A model generated the notes under the pieces. The model saw only the letters and a list, made by a program, of their open reading frames with translations, searched no databases and was not told the origin of the DNA. 7,654 bases of DNA from positions 1 to 7,654 of the forward strand of contig DAIRGS010000339.1 of assembly GCA_036794395.1 (NCBI GenBank). The letters are read 5' to 3'. Of this stretch, positions 1-6,248 are shown in pieces. The translations under genes were made by a program, and so were the position numbers. The DNA is from DASXMX01 sp036794395. GTDB lineage: Bacteria > Planctomycetota > Phycisphaerae > Tepidisphaerales > Tepidisphaeraceae. Numbering within the stretch: the first letter of the stretch is position 1; each line of letters begins with the position of its first letter.

Positions 1-106
1 TACCGCTATACCCCGGCGTGGGGGCTTTTCGGGGTGGGACGCGGCGTTTGAGGGGGACGCGGCGCAGGGTGAATCGAATGAGTGGCGCGTGATTCGGCAC
101 AGTCAT

Positions 107-841
107 TTAGTGAGTGTCTAATCGGCTCCGCTGGCACGCCTCGACATAAGTTGGCTCCAGGTCCAGCGGGATGACCAGTCCTTTGTCCAGCGCCAACGGC
201 AGAAGCGGAAGTGAACTTCCCACGGCAATGGGCGTGGCCCAAATGTCCACGCGCTCTTCCTGTGGGCGCCGAATTGGGCGATAGGCAACCGCGTAGAGGC
301 TGGCATTCGAAATCAGAAACTGATCGCCCACACCGAGCAATTCGATCAACTCATTGTGTAAGTTGCCGGATCGATTGGTCACGACATCGACGGTGAGCAG
401 GCCGACGCGTTGCTGAAGATAGGTCGCGCACTTCGCGGCGAACGCACGCCGAGCATCGGGGCGATCTTTGTTGCCGGGACTGACCAACTCAACAGCGCCA
501 ACGAGCGTGTAGCCCGCTTCCATGTCGTACACCAGCACTTCGATACTGTCGGGGAAGATTGCGGGCATGGACATCGTCGCAACCGGCGGGGACCAAACTT
601 GCGGCCGAAGTGTCGCGACTCCGCCTTCGTCGGCGCGATCGACGCGAAGCGGATCGCTGCTCTCAAGTGTCGCAATGTCCACTTCAACACGGCTGCCGAT
701 ATGAACCTGCATTTCCGCGAAGTAGCCCTTAGGTAACTGCTTGTTGAGCGCGTCGTAAATAGAAGCCGCCCAACGGCTGTGGAACGACTCCCAGTGCCGA
801 GCCGGGTAAAGCGGGGGGTTGAAATGATCCAGAAGCGGCAT
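107..841 (-). CDS. DUF4058 family protein
   Basis: A 244-residue protein of the DUF4058 family, recognised by its N-terminus (MPLLDHF, then HWESFHSRW at residues 16-24 and the LPKGYFAE segment at 36-43) and by the central VELVSPGNK block (residues 117-125) with the following ARRAFAAKCATYLQQ helix. The C-terminal VAYRPIRR and PLDLEPTYVEACQ segments also fit, and the length is about that of a complete member. The biochemical role of the family is unknown. The arrangement of acidic residues (E101, D106, E118) and K125 is reminiscent of PD-(D/E)XK-type folds such as Uma2, but that is inference only. The ATG at 841 is the natural family start. No Shine-Dalgarno precedes it; instead a TATAAT box lies 7 nt upstream, suggesting a leaderless mRNA. 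It is transcribed divergently from the nucleotidyltransferase unit and looks like an independent single gene ending in TAA at 109-107. Confidence 0.85.
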   Translation of the reverse strand: MPLLDHFNPPLYPARHWESFHSRWAASIYDALNKQLPKGYFAEMQVHIGSRVEVDIATLESSDPLRVDRADEGGVATLRPQVWSPPVATMSMPAIFPDSIEVLVYDMEAGYTLVGAVELVSPGNKDRPDARRAFAAKCATYLQQRVGLLTVDVVTNRSGNLHNELIELLGVGDQFLISNASLYAVAYRPIRRPQEERVDIWATPIAVGSSLPLLPLALDKGLVIPLDLEPTYVEACQRSRLDTH

Positions 842-843
842 AC

Positions 844-860
844 CGGCGATTATATCGCCG
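844..860 (-). promoter_or_regulatory. Palindromic -10 box of the DUF4058 gene
   Basis: CGGCGAT (844-850) and ATCGCCG (854-860) form a perfect 7-bp inverted repeat around 3 nt. Read on the minus strand, the centre contains a perfect TATAAT (854 down to 849). With normal spacing transcription would begin at about 842, one base before the ATG at 841. No good -35 hexamer is seen 16-18 bp upstream (the best 17-bp match is CTGCCC). The palindrome could be an operator over the -10 region or a stable hairpin; its role is inferred. Confidence 0.45.
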
Positions 861-1066
861 TTTCAGTTCCAGGGCAGATCAATCCCGCCAAGTGAACTCA
901 TTCCCGCTCAGTAGTACGCGCATGTAGCTGGCCATCGCATGATGGCCTTGCGGGAAGATCCGGTTAGACAGTTCCAGGCGGCCGACTGGCATTTTCGTCG
1001 GGCGGCAGTGCGACAGTGGGGCGGTCGCATGGAGGTCGGTTTTCAGGTGAAAAACGCGGGTTCCGT

Positions 1067-1124
1067 GCGACACTTGCGACAGTGATTGACGCAAAAAACC
1101 CAGTTTCATTGGCCCAAGTGTCGC
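1067..1124. repeat. 10-bp perfect inverted repeat with 38-nt spacer
   Basis: GCGACACTTG at 1067-1076 is exactly complementary to CAAGTGTCGC at 1115-1124. The 38-nt spacer contains a second short inverted pair, TTGCG (1074-1078) and CGCAA (1090-1094). It lies 35 bp upstream of the -35 box of the nucleotidyltransferase unit, so it could be a paired regulator site or a remnant of a mobile repeat. No T-tract follows it, which argues against a simple terminator. Confidence 0.4.
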
Positions 1125-1143
1125 TGGATATGGGGTTCTGTTT

Positions 1144-1186
1144 ACATACGTGTAATACTTGACATATGTGTATAGTTTTGTATTAT
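1144..1186 (+). promoter_or_regulatory. Promoter with direct-repeat operator candidates, leaderless start
   Basis: A perfect -35 TTGACA (1159-1164) is followed after 16 bp by TATTAT (1181-1186, 5 of 6 matches to TATAAT). Transcription is expected at about 1193, two bases before the ATG at 1195. Two 11-nt direct repeats, ACATACGTGTA (1144-1154) and ACATATGTGTA (1162-1172), differ at one base and lie 18 bp apart. The second covers the end of the -35 box and the start of the spacer. The first sits inside TTACA-TACG-TGTAA arms (1142-1155). This is the position expected for autorepression by the XRE-type protein encoded in the same unit; the binding protein is inferred. Confidence 0.65.
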
Positions 1187-1194
1187 TCAGCCGA

Positions 1195-1730
1195 ATGAGT
1201 CCGTTGCCAACGTTTACACAAGACGGCGTGCTCCCTGCTGGCGACTACGTGCTCACATTGCCTGAGTTGGCGATTTCGCCATTAGTTGTCGGATGGCGAG
1301 AGGGTCGTGAATGGGATGTGCGGTGGCGACAAACTCTGGTGGAAAACCTTTCAACAATGGTGGGCCATCTTGAGCGAGCCGGCGTCCGCGACATCTTTAT
1401 CGATGGGTCGTTCGTGAACCGTACCCGAATGACATCGACGGGTACTTCCTGTGCGACCGAGAGTGTTACATCCGCGGAGCACTTGAAGGTCAATTGCAGG
1501 CGCTGGATTCAGTCTGGACCTGGGATGCGAATCAGCGCTACCCGTCTGCCGGCGGAGCGAAGCGGCAATTACCCATGTGGCACAAGTATCATGTCGAGCT
1601 TTTCCCGCATGTTGGTCAGTTCACAGGGATTCGCGACGTATTTGGAAACGAGCGGTTGTTCCCCTCCGCGTTTCGGCAGACGCGTAATTTTGAGCCAAAA
1701 GGCATTGTAAAAATTGGAGGTGTTCTGTGA
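1195..1730 (+). pseudogene. Frameshifted DUF6932-like nucleotidyltransferase
   Basis: Two adjoining frames encode one protein. Frame 1 from the ATG at 1195 gives 74 residues ending DIFIDGSFV (codon 74 at 1414-1416). Frame 2 from about 1416 gives 104 residues starting EPYPNDIDGYF and ending KGIVKIGGVL with TGA at 1728-1730. The joined 536 nt is one base short of 179 codons. The GS (residues 71-72) and DID motifs match the nucleotidyltransferase-superfamily signature (GS followed by DhD); a later strand HVELF could supply the third carboxylate. The N-terminal pattern of LP, G, LP, G and the IDGSFV block resemble DUF6932 proteins. Without repair, ribosomes from 1195 run in the wrong frame to TAA at 1708-1710, losing the DxD metal ligands, so the product should be inactive. 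I see no slippery heptamer for programmed -1 shifting. A sequencing error is possible. Its partner is the overlapping downstream XRE gene. Confidence 0.75.
1716..1720 (+). promoter_or_regulatory. Ribosome binding site of the XRE gene
   Basis: GGAGG lies 6 nt before the GTG at 1727 and fixes that unusual start. It is inside the last codons of the preceding gene. The out-of-frame stop of the broken upstream frame (1708-1710) lies just before it, so terminating ribosomes could still reload here. Confidence 0.75.
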
Positions 1731-2170
1731 TTCGCACCGAAGCCGAGTATCAGAATTCGCGCAATCGCCTCGAGCAGGCCGAGCAGATGCTTCGTGATCA
1801 GGAATCGAAGCTGGCCGCGGAAGGCCTGCGTCAAGAGCAAATCAAACGAGCGCTCGATCCCAGCCGCATCTTCCATGATCAGGTTAAGGATGAGGTCGAA
1901 AGTTACGAGCGGCTCAAACAAGGCCGTTTTGACGAACTTCAGAACCTGCATGGTCTGGGGCAAATGCTCGTCGGCATCAGAATCGCCATGGGCCTCTCCC
2001 AACGCGAACTGGCGGAGAAACTGGGTGTTCACGAGTCGCAGGTCTCACGGGATGAACGAAACGAATACTATGGAGTCACGGTCGACCGGGCGGGCCGGAT
2101 CCTTGATGCCTTGGGCGTCGAGATCACAACACGGGTAGAAAAACTACCGGCGTTCGCGAAGTCGGCATAG
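1727..2170 (+). CDS. Coiled-coil / XRE-family HTH protein, antitoxin-like
   Basis: A 147-residue protein. Residues 1-70 are charged and heptad-like (EAEYQNSRNRLEQAEQMLRD, then a second helix around FHDQVKDEVESYERLKQG), predicting a coiled coil or helical hairpin for dimerisation or partner binding. Residues 80-130 form a Cro/C1-type helix-turn-helix: VGIRIAMGLSQRELAEKLGV is helices 1-2, and HESQVSRDERNEYYG carries the recognition helix. It is probably a DNA-binding autoregulator and, by analogy with paired nucleotidyltransferase/HTH modules, the antitoxin-like partner of the upstream gene; this function is inferred. The GTG start is supported by GGAGG and by the 4-nt GTGA overlap with the upstream stop, a sign of translational coupling. 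The gene is intact although the upstream partner is broken. The two direct repeats at 1144-1172 are candidate operators. Confidence 0.85.
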   Translation: MIRTEAEYQNSRNRLEQAEQMLRDQESKLAAEGLRQEQIKRALDPSRIFHDQVKDEVESYERLKQGRFDELQNLHGLGQMLVGIRIAMGLSQRELAEKLGVHESQVSRDERNEYYGVTVDRAGRILDALGVEITTRVEKLPAFAKSA

Positions 2171-2183
2171 GGGACGATATCAC

Positions 2184-2189
2184 GGGAGG
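2184..2189 (+). promoter_or_regulatory. Ribosome binding site of the nuclease-like gene
   Basis: GGGAGG is placed 5 nt before the GTG at 2195 and decides for that start. It falls in the 24-nt gap after the XRE stop codon, so the gene is probably translated from the same mRNA. Confidence 0.7.
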
Positions 2190-2194
2190 CCGTC

Positions 2195-3160
2195 GTGCCA
2201 TCAAGCATATTTTCGACTTATTCGACCGGTGAAAACCGGGTTACAGCTTCGATTCTTGCGGTCCTGCGATCGCTTTCCCTGGGGCGGATCGAGCGGCTGC
2301 TCGGCGCATTGATGGAACAGTCGGAATTTGAACTGGTTCGCTTCGTGAACCAAGTGTCGAAAGGTGGCGAGGGCATTCCAGATGCAATGATCGCGAGCAG
2401 TTGTCTCATCCTGATCGAAACCAAGACGACTCGGAACGCGGTCAATGTAGAGCAACTACGGCGTCATCTCGACAGGTTTAAGCCCGTGACAGAACAAACT
2501 ACTCAAGTGCTTCTGGTGCTGACGCCGGACGATCAGCGGCCATCGGCTCTTGAAGCTTTGAAGGACAATCGTGCCACATGGGCGTCGTTCTCTGCCCTAC
2601 ATCAAGCGATTGACGAACTGGCGACAGATAAGAAGGAGGTCATTTCGGAGCGTGAATTCTTTCTTCTTCGTGAACTGCAAGCGATGCTCGCCGAGGAGGA
2701 ATTGCTTGGGTTGGCTAATGATGTGTTGGTGGTGCCGGCTCGCAGTGCGTGGCCTCGATACAAATCGGACCACGCTTATATCTGCCAAGCCAATCGGCCT
2801 TTTCAGACGGTGAAATGGATGGCGTTTTACGCGGAGGGCAAGATTCAGCCTCTGGTTCCGCGAATTCTGCATACATGGAATAAGGTTTATTTTAAGCGCG
2901 GGCTGAACCCGGATTGGCTGGGGCAGCTTGTGGAGCGGCAACTGGATGAGAAAGTGCGAATCGAAGAGTTTGTGGCAGAGCAAAAAGTTCTGCAACTGAC
3001 AGGCCCCGATCATCCGGACACAGTTAAATTGGAAACGGCGATCATCAATGATTTGCTTTCAGAGAGCGGCCGGCCGGTGGCGTTCACGCAGAATCAACGG
3101 TACGTCTCGCTGGATAGATTGAAAAAGGCGAAAACCACCTCGCAGCTTGTCGGTGATTGA
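2195..3160 (+). CDS. PD-(D/E)XK nuclease-like protein
   Basis: A 321-residue protein whose first 95 residues show a PD-(D/E)XK nuclease pattern: a helix with a conserved-looking Glu (STGENRVTASILAVL, E13), then PD at 62-63, E75-T-K77 on the strand LILIETK, and Q87 in the following helix (NVEQLRRHL). E13, D63, E75 and K77 would form the metal-binding site. Residues 100-110 (TQVLLVLTPDD) look like the next core strand. The C-terminal half (about 175-321) appears to be a separate domain with YICQANRPFQTVKWMAFYAEGKIQPLVPRI, which I cannot name. Cleavage activity and target are inferred from motifs only. It is 24 nt downstream of the XRE gene with its own GGGAGG, likely the third gene of the unit driven from 1159-1186. 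It is not a recognised restriction enzyme: no methyltransferase is present. Confidence 0.7.
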   Translation: MPSSIFSTYSTGENRVTASILAVLRSLSLGRIERLLGALMEQSEFELVRFVNQVSKGGEGIPDAMIASSCLILIETKTTRNAVNVEQLRRHLDRFKPVTEQTTQVLLVLTPDDQRPSALEALKDNRATWASFSALHQAIDELATDKKEVISEREFFLLRELQAMLAEEELLGLANDVLVVPARSAWPRYKSDHAYICQANRPFQTVKWMAFYAEGKIQPLVPRILHTWNKVYFKRGLNPDWLGQLVERQLDEKVRIEEFVAEQKVLQLTGPDHPDTVKLETAIINDLLSESGRPVAFTQNQRYVSLDRLKKAKTTSQLVGD

Positions 3161-3380
3161 GTTGGGGACCGATTCGGGTTTGTGATCATGATTCGTCCGG
3201 CGTGTTTTTAGGCTGACCGACGTCCATTCAATTGGGTGATTCTTGATGCCAACGTCTGACGTGTTGGGGCGGGGGGTGGACCTGCGGTCCGACCGCTAAC
3301 CGTAATTAGGCATCGTTCCCGTGGTTTCTGACCTTCTTTCAACCGGAACGGATCGTGAGGAGCATCGCGATCAGCTCATC

Positions 3381-4043
3381 ATGAACTGCCTTTCCCACGC
3401 CTACCGCTTTCTCCACGATCCGTATCTCGCGGCGGGGACGTGCGTGCCGGATTGGTTGGGGATGGTGGATCGTAAGACGCGCGTGCGGAGAAATGGCGCA
3501 TGGTGGATTGCTGATGCGGCGGAGGAAACCCCAGCAACTCGGTCGATTGCGCGGGGCATCGTTCAACATCTCGAAGATGATGAATGGTTTCATCGGGGCC
3601 GGGCGTTTGTGGAACTCAGCATGCTTGTGGGGGACCAGATTGCGGAGTGTCTGGCGGGGGATCGGGGGATTCGGTCGGGGTTTCTGGGGCATGTGCTGGT
3701 GGAGTTGTTGCTGGATAGCGCGGTGGCCGAGCGGCATCCGGGGGCGTTGGATGACTACTATCGCGTGATGGCGGAGGTGGATCCGAGAACGCTTCAGGAC
3801 GCGGTTAATCAAATCGCCGCGAAACCAACCGATCGGCTTGAGGGGTTTATGCCGCGGTATTTGAAGGAGCGGTTTCTTTACGATTATCTGGAAGACCGGA
3901 CGCTTCTGCGCAGATTGAACGGTGTGGCGAGGCGAGTTGATTTGCCCGAATTACCTGATTCGATGCTTGGGGTGATTGGCGCGGCTCGGCCGTTGGTTCG
4001 CAGACGGCAGGATGAATTGCTGGACGTTAATTCATGCGGTTGA
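3381..4043 (+). CDS. HD-like protein resembling ACP phosphodiesterase
   Basis: A 220-residue, mostly alpha-helical soluble protein starting MNCLSHAYRFL. Conserved-looking metal-type residues are H6, D24 (GTCVPDWL), H63 and D67 and H71 (GIVQHLEDDEWFH), H104, E108 and D112 (FLGHVLVELLLD). This order (an N-terminal Asn/His segment, a Gly/Asp 'lair', then H-x-x-D-x-x-x-H) recalls AcpH acyl-carrier-protein phosphodiesterase and other HD-superfamily hydrolases. The similarity is remote, so I call it only HD-like; substrate is unknown. The ATG at 3381 is preferred because the protein core begins there, though only a distant GAGGAG (3357-3362) precedes it. An in-frame GTG at 3321 would add 20 residues of low-information sequence. 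It stands alone, 220 nt after the nuclease-like gene, and converges with the gene ending at 4187. Confidence 0.65.
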   Translation: MNCLSHAYRFLHDPYLAAGTCVPDWLGMVDRKTRVRRNGAWWIADAAEETPATRSIARGIVQHLEDDEWFHRGRAFVELSMLVGDQIAECLAGDRGIRSGFLGHVLVELLLDSAVAERHPGALDDYYRVMAEVDPRTLQDAVNQIAAKPTDRLEGFMPRYLKERFLYDYLEDRTLLRRLNGVARRVDLPELPDSMLGVIGAARPLVRRRQDELLDVNSCG

Positions 4044-4077
4044 TGTGCTATGCCCTGCTTAGCTGGGGTCCTCGACA

Positions 4078-4160
4078 TTGTCATCCTGGAGCGAAGCGAA
4101 GGATCTGATACCGGAGAACTGTTCGGCTATCAGATCCTTCGCTTCGCTCCAGGATGACAA
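4078..4160. repeat. Perfect 33-bp inverted repeat, possible bidirectional terminator
   Basis: The arm at 4078-4110 (beginning TTGTCATCCTGGAGCGAAGC) is the exact reverse complement of the arm at 4128-4160, with a 17-nt loop (4111-4127). It sits between the convergent stop codons at 4043 and 4187, so as RNA it would form a very stable hairpin from either strand. It has no T-tract, so intrinsic termination is uncertain. The GAGCGAAGCGAAGGATC core contains a doubled GCGAA and looks like a dispersed intergenic palindrome (REP/MITE-like). That it is a repeat family is my recollection and inference; the perfect arms are seen directly. Confidence 0.85.
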
Positions 4161-4186
4161 ACCACGACACGTGCGGGTCGATCAAA

Positions 4187-4603
4187 TTAGCTTTCCATCT
4201 TCGTCAAATGAAATCTCACCCCCGCAGCCTCGGCGGCGACGAGCAGGGCCTCGGCGGCTTTGAGGTCGCGCAGGATGGGGTTGGGTTGTTTGAAGTCGTT
4301 GAGATTGTTTGTGACATGGGTGGTCAGGGCGCGGACGGTTTTCAGGCCCTCGGCGGCGTCGAACCACTGTTCGGGCGGGAGTCGCATTTTTGTGGGGTCG
4401 AATCCCTCTTCGCGGAGCTGGGCGATCAGTGCGGCCTGGCTCTCCGACAGCAGCGCAGTGAGCGCGGCAGCGCCGTATCGGCGGATTGCGGTGTCGAGGC
4501 GGTTGGATTCACGGGCGAGGGCTTTGCCGGAGGCGGATTTGGTGTAAGCCGCGAAGGCTTCGGGGAGTTCTTTTTCGAGGGTGATGACAAATAGCTGGGC
4601 CAT
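4187..4603 (-). CDS. Hypothetical small alpha-helical protein
   Basis: A 138-residue protein that I do not recognise. It starts MAQLFVITLEKELPEAFAAY and is predicted to be almost all helix: a long amphipathic first half (residues 8-66, with repeated Ala and Leu), a PPEQWFDAAEGLKTV segment (76-90), and a final Ala-rich helix (AAEALLVAAEAA). No signal peptide, transmembrane segment, cysteine cluster or catalytic signature is visible. The ATG at 4603 is chosen because the protein looks well formed from there; the frame extends upstream to another ATG at 4669, adding 22 less convincing residues. Neither start has a clear Shine-Dalgarno. It is convergent with the HD-like gene and divergent from the transporter operon. 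The strongly biased composition is compatible with real coding, but function is unknown. Confidence 0.6.
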   Translation of the reverse strand: MAQLFVITLEKELPEAFAAYTKSASGKALARESNRLDTAIRRYGAAALTALLSESQAALIAQLREEGFDPTKMRLPPEQWFDAAEGLKTVRALTTHVTNNLNDFKQPNPILRDLKAAEALLVAAEAAGVRFHLTKMES

Positions 4604-4840
4604 GGGGGCATCGTGCCGTATGTGGCGGATCACATCAATACCCGCGCTGAGAAGTTGGGTAACGCGCATTTAAAGTTGGCGGTAGCGGCTGGCAAAGTGG
4701 CGGTTTTGCGTGGGAAGCGAACAATAGGTGGCGTCTCTGATGGCGGATGTTCGGAGTTGAGGGCTCCGGGCGGCAGGCGATGGTTCGGCGCCGTCGAGTT
4801 CGTAGCGCGGACAGATCAAAGGGCGGTTTTTCGTTTCGGG

Positions 4841-4846
4841 CGGAGG
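4841..4846 (+). promoter_or_regulatory. Ribosome binding site of the transporter gene
   Basis: CGGAGG is 7 nt before the GTG at 4854 and favours that start over the in-frame ATG at 4950, which is preceded only by a weak GGAAG. No convincing promoter hexamers were found in the 250-nt divergent region 4604-4853. Confidence 0.6.
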
Positions 4847-4853
4847 CGTTACC

Positions 4854-6248
4854 GTGAGCCGTTTATCCAAACCTTCGGATTCCGCGTCGTATGAAACCGA
4901 TTCGGCGGCGGCTGTGTCGTACGCAATACCGGGCACGGAAGACACGCGAATGACCCATTTTCGCTGGGTTATCCTCGCGCTGGTTTTTTTCGGCACGACC
5001 GTTAACTACATGGACCGGCTGGTGCTGGGGGTGCTGGCGCCGGATCTGAAGAGGCAATTCGCTATTACCGACGAAGGGTACGGGCACATTCAGGCGGCCT
5101 TCGCGCTGTCGTATGCGCTCGGGCAACTGGTTTCGGGCCGGGTGCTGGATTGGATTGGAACGCGACTCGGGTATGCGATCGCGCTGTTCGGCTGGAGCAT
5201 CGCGTCGATTCTGCATGTCGTGGCGCGGAGCGCGTTTGGGTTTGGAGCGGCGCGATCGCTGCTGGGCGTGTGCGAATCGCCGAACTTCCCGGCAGCCGTC
5301 AAAGTGCTGTCGGAATGGTTTCCCAAGCGTGAGCGGGCGCTGGGGATGGGGGTGGTGAACTCGGGCACGATTGCGGGAGCGGTGCTGGTGCCGCTGGTGG
5401 TGCCGCCGCTGGTGGTCCGTTTTGGCTGGCGGGCGGCGTTTGTGTTTACGGGGTTGATCGGGTTGTTGTGGCTGTTTTTCTGGTTGCCGGTGTATGGGCC
5501 GCCGCGAGGGCATAAGCGGGTATCGGCGCGAGAATTGGCGCTGATTGAAAGCGATCCGCCCGAGACATCCACAAGCGTGCGTTGGGCCACGCTGCTCACG
5601 TTTCCGCAGACATGGGCGTTTGTGATCGGAAAGTTTTTGACCGACCCGTTGTGGTGGTTTTACATGACGTGGTTCCCGAGCTTTTTGAATAAGCAATATG
5701 GGTTGAACATTTCGCAGATCGGCACGCCGCTTTTTGTCATTTATGGAATGGCGACCGTTGGGAGCCTCGCGGGCGGGTGGCTCTCATCGGCGATGCTGAA
5801 AAATGGTTTCGGCGTGAACGCGTCTCGGAAGACCGCGATGCTAGTGTGCGCGCTTGCGGTGGTTCCGGTGGTTTTCGCTGCAAACGTGACGGGTTTATGG
5901 ACGAGCGTGATGCTGATGGGGCTTGCGACCGCGGCGCATCAGGGGTTCTCTTCAAATCTTTATACGCTGGTTCCGGACATGTTCCCCAAGCATGCATGCG
6001 GATCGGTGGCGGGAATCGGGGGCTCTGCGGGATATATGGGGGCGACGCTGTTTTCCAGTTTGACGGGTTTGATCGTCGGGCGGTGGACGAATCAGAACTA
6101 CAGCGTTCTGTTCATCATTGCCGGGCTGGGATATCTGGTTTCATTCATCATCATTCAGATCCTCGCGCCGCGGCTTGAGCCGGCGGCAATCTCGGACGAG
6201 GTCGCGGGGTTTGATGTGGTAGTTCCGGGCAAGGAGCAGCGTTCATGA
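4854..6248 (+). CDS. MFS transporter, ACS / hexuronate-galactonate type
   Basis: A 464-residue major facilitator with about 12 hydrophobic segments, most like anion:cation symporters such as ExuT and DgoT that carry hexuronates or aldonates with protons. Seen in sequence: NYMDR (51-55) in the first membrane segment, the loop 2-3 motif A G-RVLD-WIG-TR (95-104), and the ARSLLGVCESPNFPAAVKVLSEWFPKRER segment (133-161) characteristic of this family. A central cytoplasmic loop (about 215-240) separates the two halves. The first 32 residues are polar and atypical; if the ATG at 4950 were used the protein would start MTHFRWVILAL like ordinary members. The GTG has the better ribosome site. The stop overlaps the dehydratase start by 4 nt (ATGA), so the two are co-translated and the cargo is likely a sugar acid or its dehydration product. 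Exact substrate cannot be read from sequence. Confidence 0.88.
   Translation: MSRLSKPSDSASYETDSAAAVSYAIPGTEDTRMTHFRWVILALVFFGTTVNYMDRLVLGVLAPDLKRQFAITDEGYGHIQAAFALSYALGQLVSGRVLDWIGTRLGYAIALFGWSIASILHVVARSAFGFGAARSLLGVCESPNFPAAVKVLSEWFPKRERALGMGVVNSGTIAGAVLVPLVVPPLVVRFGWRAAFVFTGLIGLLWLFFWLPVYGPPRGHKRVSARELALIESDPPETSTSVRWATLLTFPQTWAFVIGKFLTDPLWWFYMTWFPSFLNKQYGLNISQIGTPLFVIYGMATVGSLAGGWLSSAMLKNGFGVNASRKTAMLVCALAVVPVVFAANVTGLWTSVMLMGLATAAHQGFSSNLYTLVPDMFPKHACGSVAGIGGSAGYMGATLFSSLTGLIVGRWTNQNYSVLFIIAGLGYLVSFIIIQILAPRLEPAAISDEVAGFDVVVPGKEQRS

Larger units (their letters stand above)
842..1194. other. Non-coding intergenic region between divergent genes
   Basis: A 353-nt stretch without a supportable gene. 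It holds the DUF4058 -10 palindrome at its left end and the promoter with direct repeats of the nucleotidyltransferase unit at its right end. In between, a perfect 10-bp inverted repeat (1067-1076 with 1115-1124) is the only clear structure. Open frames here (a 76-codon minus-strand frame at 1109-879 and a 48-codon plus-strand frame at 939-1085) lack ribosome binding sites and recognisable family features. Confidence 0.6.

Noticed and set aside
10..35. ACCCCG/CGGGGT inverted pair near the left end as a terminator
   Set aside because: Only 6 bp with a 14-nt loop and just four T's within the loop; no gene end is visible to the left, so it cannot be supported.
939..1085. 48-codon plus-strand frame starting ATGATG
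   Set aside because: No Shine-Dalgarno and no family resemblance; ends inside the inverted-repeat region.
879..1109. 76-codon minus-strand open frame in the intergenic region
   Set aside because: No ribosome site, no recognisable family pattern, and it is crossed by the 10-bp inverted repeat; likely chance.
1159..1194. TTG at 1159 as start of the nucleotidyltransferase
   Set aside because: The TTG is part of a perfect TTGACA -35 box, and the extra residues are low-information; the ATG at 1195 fits the promoter and the protein family.
1374..1430. Programmed -1 ribosomal frameshift joining the two nucleotidyltransferase frames
   Set aside because: Both frames are open here (the downstream frame has a TGA at 1371-1373), but no X-XXY-YYZ heptamer or clear downstream structure is seen; the short GS-to-DxD spacing favours deletion.
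3278..3290. GGACC-TGC-GGTCC mini-hairpin after the nuclease-like gene
   Set aside because: A 5-bp stem with no T-tract, 118 nt past the stop codon; too weak to call a terminator.
4863..5696. 277-codon minus-strand frame, Arg/Pro/Gln rich
   Set aside because: Antisense shadow of the GC-rich transporter gene, with composition unlike a real protein.
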